From Clostridiales bacterium (GTDB taxonomy: Bacteria; Bacillota; Clostridia; Christensenellales; Aristaeellaceae), in assembly GCA_004552515.1 (NCBI GenBank), contig SFOF01000105.1:1-7385 (forward strand): DNA of 7,385 nucleotides, in the 5' to 3' direction. Under the pieces are notes generated by a model. The model saw nothing but the letters and a program-made list of their open reading frames with translations. It searched no databases and was not told the origin of the DNA. Both the position numbers and the translations under genes were made by a program. Of the stretch, positions 1 through 6,109 are shown in pieces (position 1 is the first letter of the stretch; the number at the start of each line of letters is the position of its first letter).

Positions 1-407
1 CGGGTTACCGGGACGCGGGGAACGAGGAACGAGGCTGGCGGCAAGATGCTAGTGGGTCTTTACGCAATCGCATCAGCCTTGTGATTCTTTCCGCGGGGAG
101 TCCGTTGGGGGCTACGCGCCCCCAAACCTGCGCCAAAGAGTCTTCGACTCTCTGGACTCTCTTCACGCTGCGGCGGGGCTGCCTTAGTGCGTATACGCGC
201 CGTCACCCGGGTACACGGAAAGACCCGTCCGGCTCTGATTTATGGCCGGTCAGGTCGTGCTGTATAGTACTAAGTTTTCTTGCATTGCGCGGCAGCAAGT
301 GGAACCGGCACTGCCGGCGAGCCGCCCCCAAGCGGCGCGGAGTCGGGTTGCGTGCGCGGAGCGGTGAGGAAGCCGCACAGCGGCCGCGAAGCGGTGGGGA
401 TGCAAAC
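1..407. other. Gene-free region downstream of the M16 peptidase
   Basis: No convincing gene is seen here on either strand; open frames that cross it are composed mainly of Arg, Ala, Pro and Gly and match no recognisable family. It holds a tandem 7-mer (AACGAGG twice, about 20-33), a Y-shaped palindromic element (95-162, listed separately), a 10-bp palindrome GCGTATACGC (189-198), and short GC hairpins such as CCGGC/GCCGG (305-309 with 313-317). None of the GC hairpins is followed by a T-run on the minus strand, so no canonical terminator for the peptidase gene is visible. The region is probably a repeat-rich intergenic spacer. Confidence 0.6.
95..162. repeat. Y-shaped palindromic element, REP-like
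   Basis: Three nested inverted repeats can be read directly. An outer stem pairs GAGTCC (98-103) with GGACTC (154-159), and extends to 95-97 with 160-162 through one G-C and two G.U pairs on the plus strand. It encloses a perfect 8-bp stem TTGGGGGC/GCCCCCAA (105-112 with 118-125, loop TACGC) and a perfect 6-bp stem AGAGTC/GACTCT (137-142 with 146-151, loop TTC). The second arm is also part of a tandem repeat, GACTCTCTG then GACTCTCTT. This would fold as a three-way junction in single-stranded DNA or RNA. The extra G.U pairs become A.C mismatches on the minus strand, so a plus-strand fold is favoured. The architecture resembles dispersed intergenic palindromes; copy number in the genome cannot be judged from this window. 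Confidence 0.6.
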
Positions 408-1631
408 TCAGTTTGCCGGGCCGACGAACGCAAACGACGGCTTGGCGGTCAGCACGGCGCGCATCGCGTCGTTGACCGAATCGTAGGTGATCGCGTCCAG
501 CTTCTCGATCATCTGATCCTCGGACTGCGTGTCGTGCAGCAGCAGCATCCGCCGTCCCAGCGCGTTCATGCGCGCCGAGGCGCTCTCCTGCCCCAGCACA
601 TAGCCGCCCTTGATCTGCGTGCGCGTCTGCTCGAACTCGTCGCGCGTCACGCCGTTCCTGATCAGCGCCTTCACTTCCTCGTCGATCAGGCCCAGCACCG
701 TGTCCGTGTTCTGCGGATTCACGCCCGCATAGATCGTCAGCATCCCCGTCGCCGTGTAGAAGCTCGGATAGCTGTACACCGAATACGCCATGCCGCGCTC
801 CTCGCGGATGCGCTGGAACAGACGCGAGCTCATCGCGCCGCCCAGTATGCTGTTGAAAATCGAGATCGGAAAGACCTCCTTCGCGCCGATCCTGCATGCC
901 GGATAGCCCAGCGAGATGTGAACCTGCTCGATGTCCTTCTCGCGGCGCAGGCTCTGCGGCTCGGCTGGGCGCACAATGTACTCCGGACAAGCGCCCGCGC
1001 CCATCCTCCATTCGCCGAAATACTTTTCCGCCAGCGCGACCAGCTTCTCCCAGTCGTAATTGCCCGCCACCGCCAGCACGGCGCACTCGGGGCGATACAT
1101 TCTGTCGCGATAGGCCACCAGCCTGTCGCGCGTAAAGGCGCGCACGTTGTCCGCCGGGCCAAGGATCGGCCAGGCCAGCGGCTGATCGCCATACTGCGCG
1201 GCCATGATCAGCTCGCTCACCAGATCCTCCGGCTCGTCCTCGGCCATGGAGATCTCCTCCAGCACCACGCCGCGCTCCTTGGCCAGCTCCTTCTCGTCGA
1301 ATGTGGAATGGATCACCATGTCGCTGAGCACGTCCATCGCCAGCTCGGTGTGCTCGTCGATCACCTTGGCGTAATAGCAGGTACACTCCTTGGCCGTGAA
1401 GGCGTTCAGCTGGCCGCCCACCGCGTCCATGACCTCGGCGATCTGACGCGCCGTGCGCTTCTCCGTGCCCTTGAAGAGCATATGCTCGAGGAAGTGGCTC
1501 AGGCCGTTCTCCTCGCGCGTCTCATACTGCGATCCGGCGGCGATCCACACGCCCACCGACACAGAGCGAAAATGCGGCAGACGCTCGCCGATGAGCGTCA
1601 GGCCGTTCGATAGCTTGCATTGATCGTACAT
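408..1631 (-). CDS. M16 family zinc metallopeptidase (YmxG/MlpA-like processing peptidase)
   Basis: A 407-residue peptidase of the M16 (insulinase, mitochondrial-processing-peptidase-like) family. The inverted zinc motif HFLEH is at 46-50, with H46 and H50 as metal ligands and E49 as catalytic base. The third ligand is E126 in GVVLEEI, 75 residues after H50, the usual family spacing. The inactive C-terminal half carries the conserved segment SSRLFQRIREERGMAYSVYS (268-287), which closes the substrate chamber. Length is typical of the single-polypeptide bacterial form. No signal peptide or membrane segment is visible, so it is probably cytosolic; the substrate is unknown. The start at 1631 is supported by GGAGG seven bases upstream, and the gene begins 18 nt after the isomerase stop, indicating one operon. 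Bacillus has an M16 peptidase (mlpA/ymxG) in the same place downstream of pnp, so orthology is likely. Family assignment is very secure; function is inferred. Confidence 0.95.
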   Translation of the reverse strand: MYDQCKLSNGLTLIGERLPHFRSVSVGVWIAAGSQYETREENGLSHFLEHMLFKGTEKRTARQIAEVMDAVGGQLNAFTAKECTCYYAKVIDEHTELAMDVLSDMVIHSTFDEKELAKERGVVLEEISMAEDEPEDLVSELIMAAQYGDQPLAWPILGPADNVRAFTRDRLVAYRDRMYRPECAVLAVAGNYDWEKLVALAEKYFGEWRMGAGACPEYIVRPAEPQSLRREKDIEQVHISLGYPACRIGAKEVFPISIFNSILGGAMSSRLFQRIREERGMAYSVYSYPSFYTATGMLTIYAGVNPQNTDTVLGLIDEEVKALIRNGVTRDEFEQTRTQIKGGYVLGQESASARMNALGRRMLLLHDTQSEDQMIEKLDAITYDSVNDAMRAVLTAKPSFAFVGPAN

Positions 1632-1649
1632 AGTCGTCCTCCGAAATTG

Positions 1650-2468
1650 TCAGTCCATCAGATTTTCCAACATTGCCTTAGCACGCAGTATGTCCTCGGT
1701 CTGCTTTTCGCCGCTGATTTCGCGCTCGATGGTCAGCGCGCCGTCATAGCCCAGCGCCTTCAGCTTTTTCATGACCAGCGGGAAGTTGACCAGTCCTTCG
1801 CCCAGCGGCGTCTCGCGCCCCAGATTCCAGCCGTCCGTCGGCCAGCAGCCGTCCTTGACGTGTACGTCCATCACATAGCGCCCCAATATCTCCAGCGCGT
1901 CCAGCGGATGCGCCTTGCCGTACAGGATCAAATTGGCCGTGTCCAGATTAATCCCCAGATTGCCCGTGCCCACGTCCTCGATGGCGCGCAAGAGCGTCAC
2001 CGGCGTTTCCTGGCCGGTCTCGAACAGGAAAGACTGGCCGTTGTCCTTCATGTGCTGCGCCACATCGCGGATCGCGTCGATCATGCCGGCGTACTGCGGG
2101 TCGTGCGGGTTCTCCGGAATGAATCCGGCGTGCGTCGCCACCTGCCTGACGCCCAGCGACAGCGCGAAATCCGCCGACGTCTTCAGCTCCTGCACGCGGC
2201 GATGGCGATAGGCCGCGGGCAGCAGCCCCAGCGTCACCGGCCCCTCCGTGAAGTTCCAGACCGCCGGCCCCGACCAGCCCGCCCAGAACGTGGAAATCGT
2301 CACGTCATAGCGGCGGCAGGCCTCCATGATCTCCCGCGCCAGGGCGGGCGTATAGATGCTCACGTCGTAATTGCTGAGCTGGCAGGAATGAATCCCCAGC
2401 TCGGCAACCTTCCTCAGGCTCTCGTCGATATTATTCAGTCCATGACCGACCATAACGCCGATTTTCAT
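1650..2468 (-). CDS. Sugar-phosphate isomerase/epimerase-like TIM-barrel protein
   Basis: A 272-residue protein of the xylose-isomerase-like / AP endonuclease 2 TIM-barrel superfamily (COG1082 type). It starts with a barrel strand (MKIGVMVGHGL), and the probable divalent-metal ligands occur in the family order: E150 in FLFETGQE, D176 in INLDTAN, H203 in DVHVKDG, and E248 or E250 in TIEREI. H113 in ATHAGF is another likely active-site residue. Members isomerise or epimerise sugars, inositols or related compounds; the substrate cannot be told from sequence. No export signal is seen. The start at 2468 has GGAGG nine bases upstream. It lies after the pnp terminator and 18 nt before the peptidase gene, a slot often filled in Bacillota by a polysaccharide deacetylase (ylxY). 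No clear promoter is visible in 2469-2600, so expression could come from a weak promoter or readthrough. Superfamily is secure, reaction unknown. Confidence 0.92.
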   Translation of the reverse strand: MKIGVMVGHGLNNIDESLRKVAELGIHSCQLSNYDVSIYTPALAREIMEACRRYDVTISTFWAGWSGPAVWNFTEGPVTLGLLPAAYRHRRVQELKTSADFALSLGVRQVATHAGFIPENPHDPQYAGMIDAIRDVAQHMKDNGQSFLFETGQETPVTLLRAIEDVGTGNLGINLDTANLILYGKAHPLDALEILGRYVMDVHVKDGCWPTDGWNLGRETPLGEGLVNFPLVMKKLKALGYDGALTIEREISGEKQTEDILRAKAMLENLMD

Positions 2469-2606
2469 GCTGCCGTTCCTCCTTTTTGACCGCGAATGGA
2501 CTTTTTTCGTCCCTCCGCATCGAAAAATCCGTCTTTCCCTCTCATCGCTCTCGAGCGTGCAGCCGCGCCCTCAGGCGGAAACGCCCGCCGCAGAAGCGCG
2601 CTTTAG

Positions 2607-2641
2607 AAAAAACGGGAGAGGCCGAATCGACTCTCTCCCGT
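2607..2641 (-). terminator. Intrinsic terminator of pnp
   Basis: Read on the minus strand, a perfect 9-bp GC-rich stem ACGGGAGAG/CTCTCCCGT (2641-2633 with 2620-2612) with a 12-nt loop is followed directly by six T residues (complement of 2612-2607). It begins 18 nt after the pnp stop codon. This is a textbook Rho-independent terminator and separates pnp from the isomerase-peptidase pair. Confidence 0.93.
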
Positions 2642-2659
2642 AAAGCTATAATCCGTGTC

Positions 2660-4816
2660 TTAGCGATCGCGGCGCGGGCCACGGCGGTCGTCGCGGCGGG
2701 GAGCCGGACGGCGCACGGGCATGGACTCGTCGTCATACACGATGTCGTTGCGCAGCAGGTTGATGCGTCCCTGCGCGTCGATCTCGGCGACCTTGCACTC
2801 GAGCGTATCGCCGATCTTCACAACGTCCTCCACCTTGTCCACGCGACCGTTGGCCAGCTTGGAGATGTGGATCATGCCGTCCTTGCCGGGGGCATACTCG
2901 ACGAACGCGCCGAAGGGCATAATGCGCGCCACAGTGCCGGTGAACACGTCGCCGACCTTCAGCTCGCGGACGATGCCTTCGATGATGCTCTTGGCCTTCT
3001 GGCCCGCGGCGGCGTCCTCGGTGGCAATGTACACGCTGCCGTCGTCCTCGATATCGATCTTCACGCCGGTCTGCTCGATGATCTTGTTGATCATCTTGCC
3101 GCGCGGGCCGACGACCTCGCCGATCTTCTCGGGATCGATGCGGAACTGGATGATCTTGGGCGCGTACTTCGACAGCTCCTCGCGCGGGGCGGGCAGCACC
3201 TCGAGCATCTTGCCCAGGATGTGCATACGGCCGTCATAGGCCTGAGCCAGCGCCTGGCGCAGGATCGCCTCGTCGATGCCCTTGATCTTGATGTCCATCT
3301 GGATGGCGGTGATGCCCAGCGCGGTGCCGGCCACCTTGAAGTCCATGTCGCCGAGGAAGTCCTCGAGGCCCTGGATGTCGGTCAGCACGGCGACCTTGCC
3401 GGTGTTCTCAACGTCCTTGATCAGGCCCATGGCCACGCCGGCCACAGGGCGCTTGATCGGCACGCCCGCGTCCATCAGCGCGAGGGTGGAGCCGCATACG
3501 GAGGCCTGAGAGGTCGAGCCGTTGGAGGACATGACCTCGCTGACCAGGCGCAGGCAGTAGGGGAACTCGTCCACGGACGGGATCATGGGCAGCAGCGCGC
3601 GCTCAGCCAGCGCGCCATGGCCGATCTCGCGGCGGCCGGGGCTGCGCAGGGGCTTGGCCTCGCCGGTGGAGTAGCCGGGGAAGTTATAGTGGTGCATATA
3701 GCGCTTGTTGGTTTCGGTGCCGATGCCGTCGAGGATCTGAACCTCGCTCATCGGGGCCAGCGTGGCCACGGTCATGACCTGAGTCTGGCCGCGGGTGAAC
3801 ACGCCGGAGCCGTGCGCGCGGGGCAGCACGCCGACCTCGCACCAGATCGGGCGAACCTCGGTCAGCTTGCGGCCGTCGGGGCGCACGCCGTCGTCGATGA
3901 TATGGCGGCGCATGACTTCCTTATTGAGGGCGTAGAGCGCGTCGCCGATCTCCGTCTCGCGGCCGGCGAACTGCTCGGCAAAATGCTCCATCGTCTCGGC
4001 GTTGACCTGCGCCTCGCGCGCCTGGCGCTCCTGGCGATCGAAGGTTTCGAAGCACCAGCGCACCTTATCCAGCGCGAACTCGCGCACGGCGGCCTTCACG
4101 TCGTCGCCCGGCAGAACGAGCGGGAACTCGCGCTTGGGCACGCCGATCTCGGCCACGATCTTCTCCTGGAACTCGACCAGGCGCTTGACTTGCTCGTGGG
4201 CGAAGAGGATGCCCTTGAGCATGATTTCCTCGGAGACTTCCTTCGCGCCGGCCTCGACCATCAGCACGGCTTCCTTGGTGCCGGCCACGGTCAGGTTCAT
4301 GAGGCTGACCTCACGCTGCTCGACGGTGGGGTTGATGATGTATTCGCCGTCCACATAGCCGACGTTCACGGCGCCGATGGGGCCGGCGAAGGGGATTTCG
4401 GAAATGCACAGCGCGGCGGACGCACCGTTCATCGCGCAGATTTCGGGCGAGTTGTCCTGCTCGACGGACATGACCACGGCGGCCACGGCCACGTCATGAC
4501 GCATCCCCTTGGGGAAGAGCGGGCGCAGCGGACGGTCGATCAGGCGGCTGGTGAGGATGGCGTGCTCGCCGGGACGGCCTTCGCGGCGGTTCCAGCTGCC
4601 GGGGATGTGGCCCACGGAATAGAGCTTCTCCTCATAATCGACGCTGAGCGGGAAGAAATCGATGCCGGGACGGGGCGTCTCGGCGACGGTGGCGTTGACC
4701 AGTACGGCGGTGTCGCCGTAGCGGACGAAGGTGGAGCCGCTGGCCTGCTCGGCGTACTTGCCGAATTCCAGCGTCAGCGTGCGGCCGCCCAGCTCAATGG
4801 AATATTCCTTGTACAT
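2660..4816 (-). CDS. pnp: Polynucleotide phosphorylase (PNPase)
   Basis: The 718-residue 3'-5' phosphorolytic exoribonuclease of RNA turnover, a ring-shaped trimer that uses phosphate to release nucleoside diphosphates. Domains in order: first RNase PH domain (about 10-145), helical linker (about 150-300), catalytic second RNase PH domain (about 310-540), KH domain (about 552-615, GPRG loop at 570-573) and S1 domain (about 620-690). Catalytic residues D486, D492 and K494 lie in EDFLGDMDFK, and the phosphate-binding SNGSTSQAS is at 431-439. The RNA-contacting loop reads WNRREGRP (75-82) where Escherichia coli has FFRREGRP. A short Arg/Asp-rich tail (702-718) ends the protein. The start at 4816 has AAGGAGGG five bases upstream. 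It follows rpsO after a 248-nt structured spacer and ends at a strong terminator. Length is normal and all key residues are present. Confidence 0.99.
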   Translation of the reverse strand: MYKEYSIELGGRTLTLEFGKYAEQASGSTFVRYGDTAVLVNATVAETPRPGIDFFPLSVDYEEKLYSVGHIPGSWNRREGRPGEHAILTSRLIDRPLRPLFPKGMRHDVAVAAVVMSVEQDNSPEICAMNGASAALCISEIPFAGPIGAVNVGYVDGEYIINPTVEQREVSLMNLTVAGTKEAVLMVEAGAKEVSEEIMLKGILFAHEQVKRLVEFQEKIVAEIGVPKREFPLVLPGDDVKAAVREFALDKVRWCFETFDRQERQAREAQVNAETMEHFAEQFAGRETEIGDALYALNKEVMRRHIIDDGVRPDGRKLTEVRPIWCEVGVLPRAHGSGVFTRGQTQVMTVATLAPMSEVQILDGIGTETNKRYMHHYNFPGYSTGEAKPLRSPGRREIGHGALAERALLPMIPSVDEFPYCLRLVSEVMSSNGSTSQASVCGSTLALMDAGVPIKRPVAGVAMGLIKDVENTGKVAVLTDIQGLEDFLGDMDFKVAGTALGITAIQMDIKIKGIDEAILRQALAQAYDGRMHILGKMLEVLPAPREELSKYAPKIIQFRIDPEKIGEVVGPRGKMINKIIEQTGVKIDIEDDGSVYIATEDAAAGQKAKSIIEGIVRELKVGDVFTGTVARIMPFGAFVEYAPGKDGMIHISKLANGRVDKVEDVVKIGDTLECKVAEIDAQGRINLLRNDIVYDDESMPVRRPAPRRDDRRGPRRDR

Positions 4817-5064
4817 GGTGTCCCTCCTTACGGGCTTCTTGATCTATGTTCTTTCTTATTGAAAACGATGAGGACGCGCGCCGCGCGCAATGGAACTTGG
4901 CACGAAGACGGGAAAAGAGCCGTTTCCATGCCAAGTTTCACTGCCGCGCGCCCGCGCTCGCGAAGGACTTCAGGCGCACATACGAACACCGCCGCCCGGG
5001 ATGAGAAATCCCCGAGCGACGGCGTGGTTATATGGCACCGGGGGAGACGTGAAGAGCGAAAATC
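4817..5064 (-). promoter_or_regulatory. Structured rpsO-pnp spacer / pnp leader
   Basis: This gene-free spacer contains strong inverted repeats. The main one pairs 4929-4940 with 4891-4902 (12 bp with a single non-Watson-Crick pair) and continues inward as GAAACGG (4926-4920) with CCGTCTTC (4911-4904), seven pairs with one bulged base and an 8-nt loop. A second, imperfect hairpin lies at 5024-4990 (CGCCG/CGGCG outer, GGG/CCC inner). Neither is followed by a T-run on the minus strand, so they are not simple terminators. In Escherichia coli, a stem in the rpsO-pnp spacer is cut by RNase III and mediates PNPase autocontrol. The same role here is inference from position and shape. Confidence 0.6.
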
Positions 5065-5319
5065 TTACTTGCGCAGACCCAGCTTGGTGATCAGGTTACG
5101 ATAGGCCTCGATGTCGGTGCTCTTCAGATAGGCCAGCAGGCCGCGGCGCTTACCAACCATCAGCAGCAGGCCGCGGTTGGAGTGGTGGTCGTTCTTGTTG
5201 ACCTTCAGGTGCTCGTTGAGGTGATTGATGCGCTCGGTCAGCAGAGCGATCTGAACCTCGGGGGAACCGGTGTCGCCGACGTGGCGGCCATACTCAGCGA
5301 TGATTTCGGACTTGTCCAT
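5065..5319 (-). CDS. rpsO: Small ribosomal subunit protein S15
   Basis: S15 binds the central domain of 16S rRNA early in 30S assembly and contributes to an intersubunit bridge. The diagnostic core is present: DTGSPEVQIALLTERINHL, then DHHSNRGLLLMVGKRRGLLAYL and the closing ITKLGLRK. The usual DHHSRRGLL reads DHHSNRGLL here. From the ATG at 5319 the product is 84 residues, about five fewer than the common 89. That start is chosen because GGAGG lies eight bases upstream. An in-frame ATG at 5334 would give exactly 89 residues, but it overlaps that Shine-Dalgarno and has none of its own. The gene has its own strong promoter upstream and is followed by the structured pnp leader. Identity is certain; only the exact N-terminus is open. 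Confidence 0.98.
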   Translation of the reverse strand: MDKSEIIAEYGRHVGDTGSPEVQIALLTERINHLNEHLKVNKNDHHSNRGLLLMVGKRRGLLAYLKSTDIEAYRNLITKLGLRK

Positions 5320-5420
5320 GGTGATTTCCTCCATTTTTCGTATTCCCGTCAACCCGGCAAGCCGTCGGAGAACTCGGACAGACTGAGCAGACGGATCTTT
5401 ATGTGGCTACAGTATACCAC
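5320..5420 (-). promoter_or_regulatory. rpsO 5' leader, candidate S15 autoregulatory region
   Basis: The leader predicted from the upstream promoter is about 100 nt, long for a simple ribosomal protein gene. It contains CCGTC (5394-5390), which can pair with GACGG (5366-5362) or alternatively with GACGG of GACGGG (5350-5345) closer to the ribosome binding site GGAGG. Two mutually exclusive pairings of one arm are compatible with a switch. S15 is known to repress its own mRNA through leader structures in several phyla, but the structures differ between phyla and no known S15-binding motif was recognised here. Confidence 0.4.
5411..5416 (-). promoter_or_regulatory. Possible second extended -10 element for rpsO
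   Basis: TATACT (5416-5411) preceded by TGG forms a second extended -10, 17 nt downstream of the first -10. No good -35 box is present at the matching distance. It sits inside a small inverted repeat TGTGG/CCACA (5422-5418 with 5407-5403). It could be an alternative start or a pause site. Confidence 0.35.
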
Positions 5421-5427
5421 AAAGAGC

Positions 5428-5456
5428 ATTATACCATACATCCCCGGAGATGTAAA
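5428..5456 (-). promoter_or_regulatory. Sigma-A promoter of rpsO(-pnp)
   Basis: On the minus strand a -35 box TTTACA (5456-5451) is separated by exactly 17 nt from a perfect -10 box TATAAT (5433-5428). The -10 is preceded by TGG, giving an extended -10 element. The predicted start is near 5421, about 100 nt before the rpsO start codon. This is the best promoter match in the window and suggests rpsO and pnp can be transcribed independently of ribF. Confidence 0.88.
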
Positions 5457-5553
5457 GCCGTCCGAATGGTAAATTTTGAGCGCGCCGTCCCTTTCAGAGG
5501 GAATGGCCGCCGCTCGCCCCCGGATTCCTCATCCGGCGCGTAGACAATTCCCG

Positions 5554-5572
5554 AAAAAGCCGCGCGGCCCCC
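5554..5572 (-). terminator. Possible weak terminator after the membrane protein gene
   Basis: About 6-20 nt after the stop codon the minus strand reads GGGGGCCGCGCGGCTTTTT: a very short GCC/GGC stem with a 4-nt loop that could be extended only by G.U pairs, followed by five T residues. The T-run and position fit a terminator, but the stem is weak. Further downstream, CCGGAT/ATCCGG (5536-5531 with 5525-5520) and AGGGA/TCCCT (5502-5498 with 5492-5488) form clean hairpins without T-runs. Confidence 0.25.
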
Positions 5573-5575
5573 GGT

Positions 5576-6109
5576 TCAGCCCTCCATGGGATAGTGGTCG
5601 TCAACCGGAATGTTGATCTCGCGCAGGTCGGCGATCACGTCCTCGAGAGGCATGGTCACGATGCGGTACATCTGGCCGTCGCGGCAGTCTATCTGCAATG
5701 TGAGCGAATCGAGCTGCTTGACGTAGCTCATATCGCCGGGATACAGCACGGCCCGCCAGTCCCAGCGCCGGCCGACCGAGGCCAGCACCAGCCGGTTCTT
5801 GAGGATATAGATCATGCCGCCCATCGCCTCGTTGTCGGCAAAGATGTTGGCCATATAGCGTGCCCTGACGCTCTCGCCCAGCGACGCCTCGAACTTCTCG
5901 TAGCGGCGCGTCTCAAGCTCGTGCTGCACGCTCAGGAAGATGTGCGCAGCCAGCATGGCCACGGCGAAGGCGATCATACCCGACGCGACGGCGATTCGGC
6001 TCCCCATGCCCGCCACGAGCAGCGAGGCGTACGTCATGACGCCGAAGAACAGCCCGAAGAGCGCGGAGATGAAGGTGATGCGGTATTGATGAGAATAGGG
6101 ATAGTTCAT
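5576..6109 (-). CDS. Two-helix membrane protein with a C-terminal PH-like domain, unknown function
   Basis: A 177-residue protein not recognised as a named family. Two hydrophobic helices lie near the N-terminus (about 11-34, FISALFGLFFGVMTYASLLV core, and 39-61), joined by a very short loop, so the pair is probably a hairpin with both ends on the cytoplasmic side. A charged helical stretch follows (about 62-90). The rest (about 92-168) alternates short beta-like segments such as GMIYILKNRLVLAS, LDSLTLQI and QMYRIVTM, then a final helix (LEDVIADLREI). That pattern resembles bacterial PH/GRAM-like domains; this is a judgement of shape, not a match. The start overlaps the ribF stop as ATGA, with GGAG six bases upstream, so the two are translationally coupled. 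It occupies a position between ribF and rpsO where Bacillota usually have nothing. It is a real gene; its role is unknown. Confidence 0.82.
   Translation of the reverse strand: MNYPYSHQYRITFISALFGLFFGVMTYASLLVAGMGSRIAVASGMIAFAVAMLAAHIFLSVQHELETRRYEKFEASLGESVRARYMANIFADNEAMGGMIYILKNRLVLASVGRRWDWRAVLYPGDMSYVKQLDSLTLQIDCRDGQMYRIVTMPLEDVIADLREINIPVDDHYPMEG

Noticed and set aside
240..275. Plus-strand promoter around TATAGT (264-269 area)
   Set aside because: The -10-like box has no acceptable -35 at 16-18 nt and no gene follows on the plus strand.
81..1613. Plus-strand open frame (510 codons) opposite the M16 peptidase
   Set aside because: Antisense shadow of a clearly real gene; Arg/His/Leu-rich translation without motifs or a ribosome binding site.
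1620..2489. Plus-strand open frame (289 codons) opposite the isomerase
   Set aside because: Antisense shadow; composition and lack of motifs match the other GC-rich shadows.
5024..5064. Separate pnp promoter with a TATAAC box near 5031
   Set aside because: The -35 position reads TCTTCA, a poor match, so it is not supported beyond chance.
2486..5104. Very long plus-strand open frame (872 codons) opposite pnp
   Set aside because: It is exactly antisense to pnp, rich in His, Ala, Gly, Leu and Asp in the way expected from GC-rich reverse complements, and has no recognisable domain.
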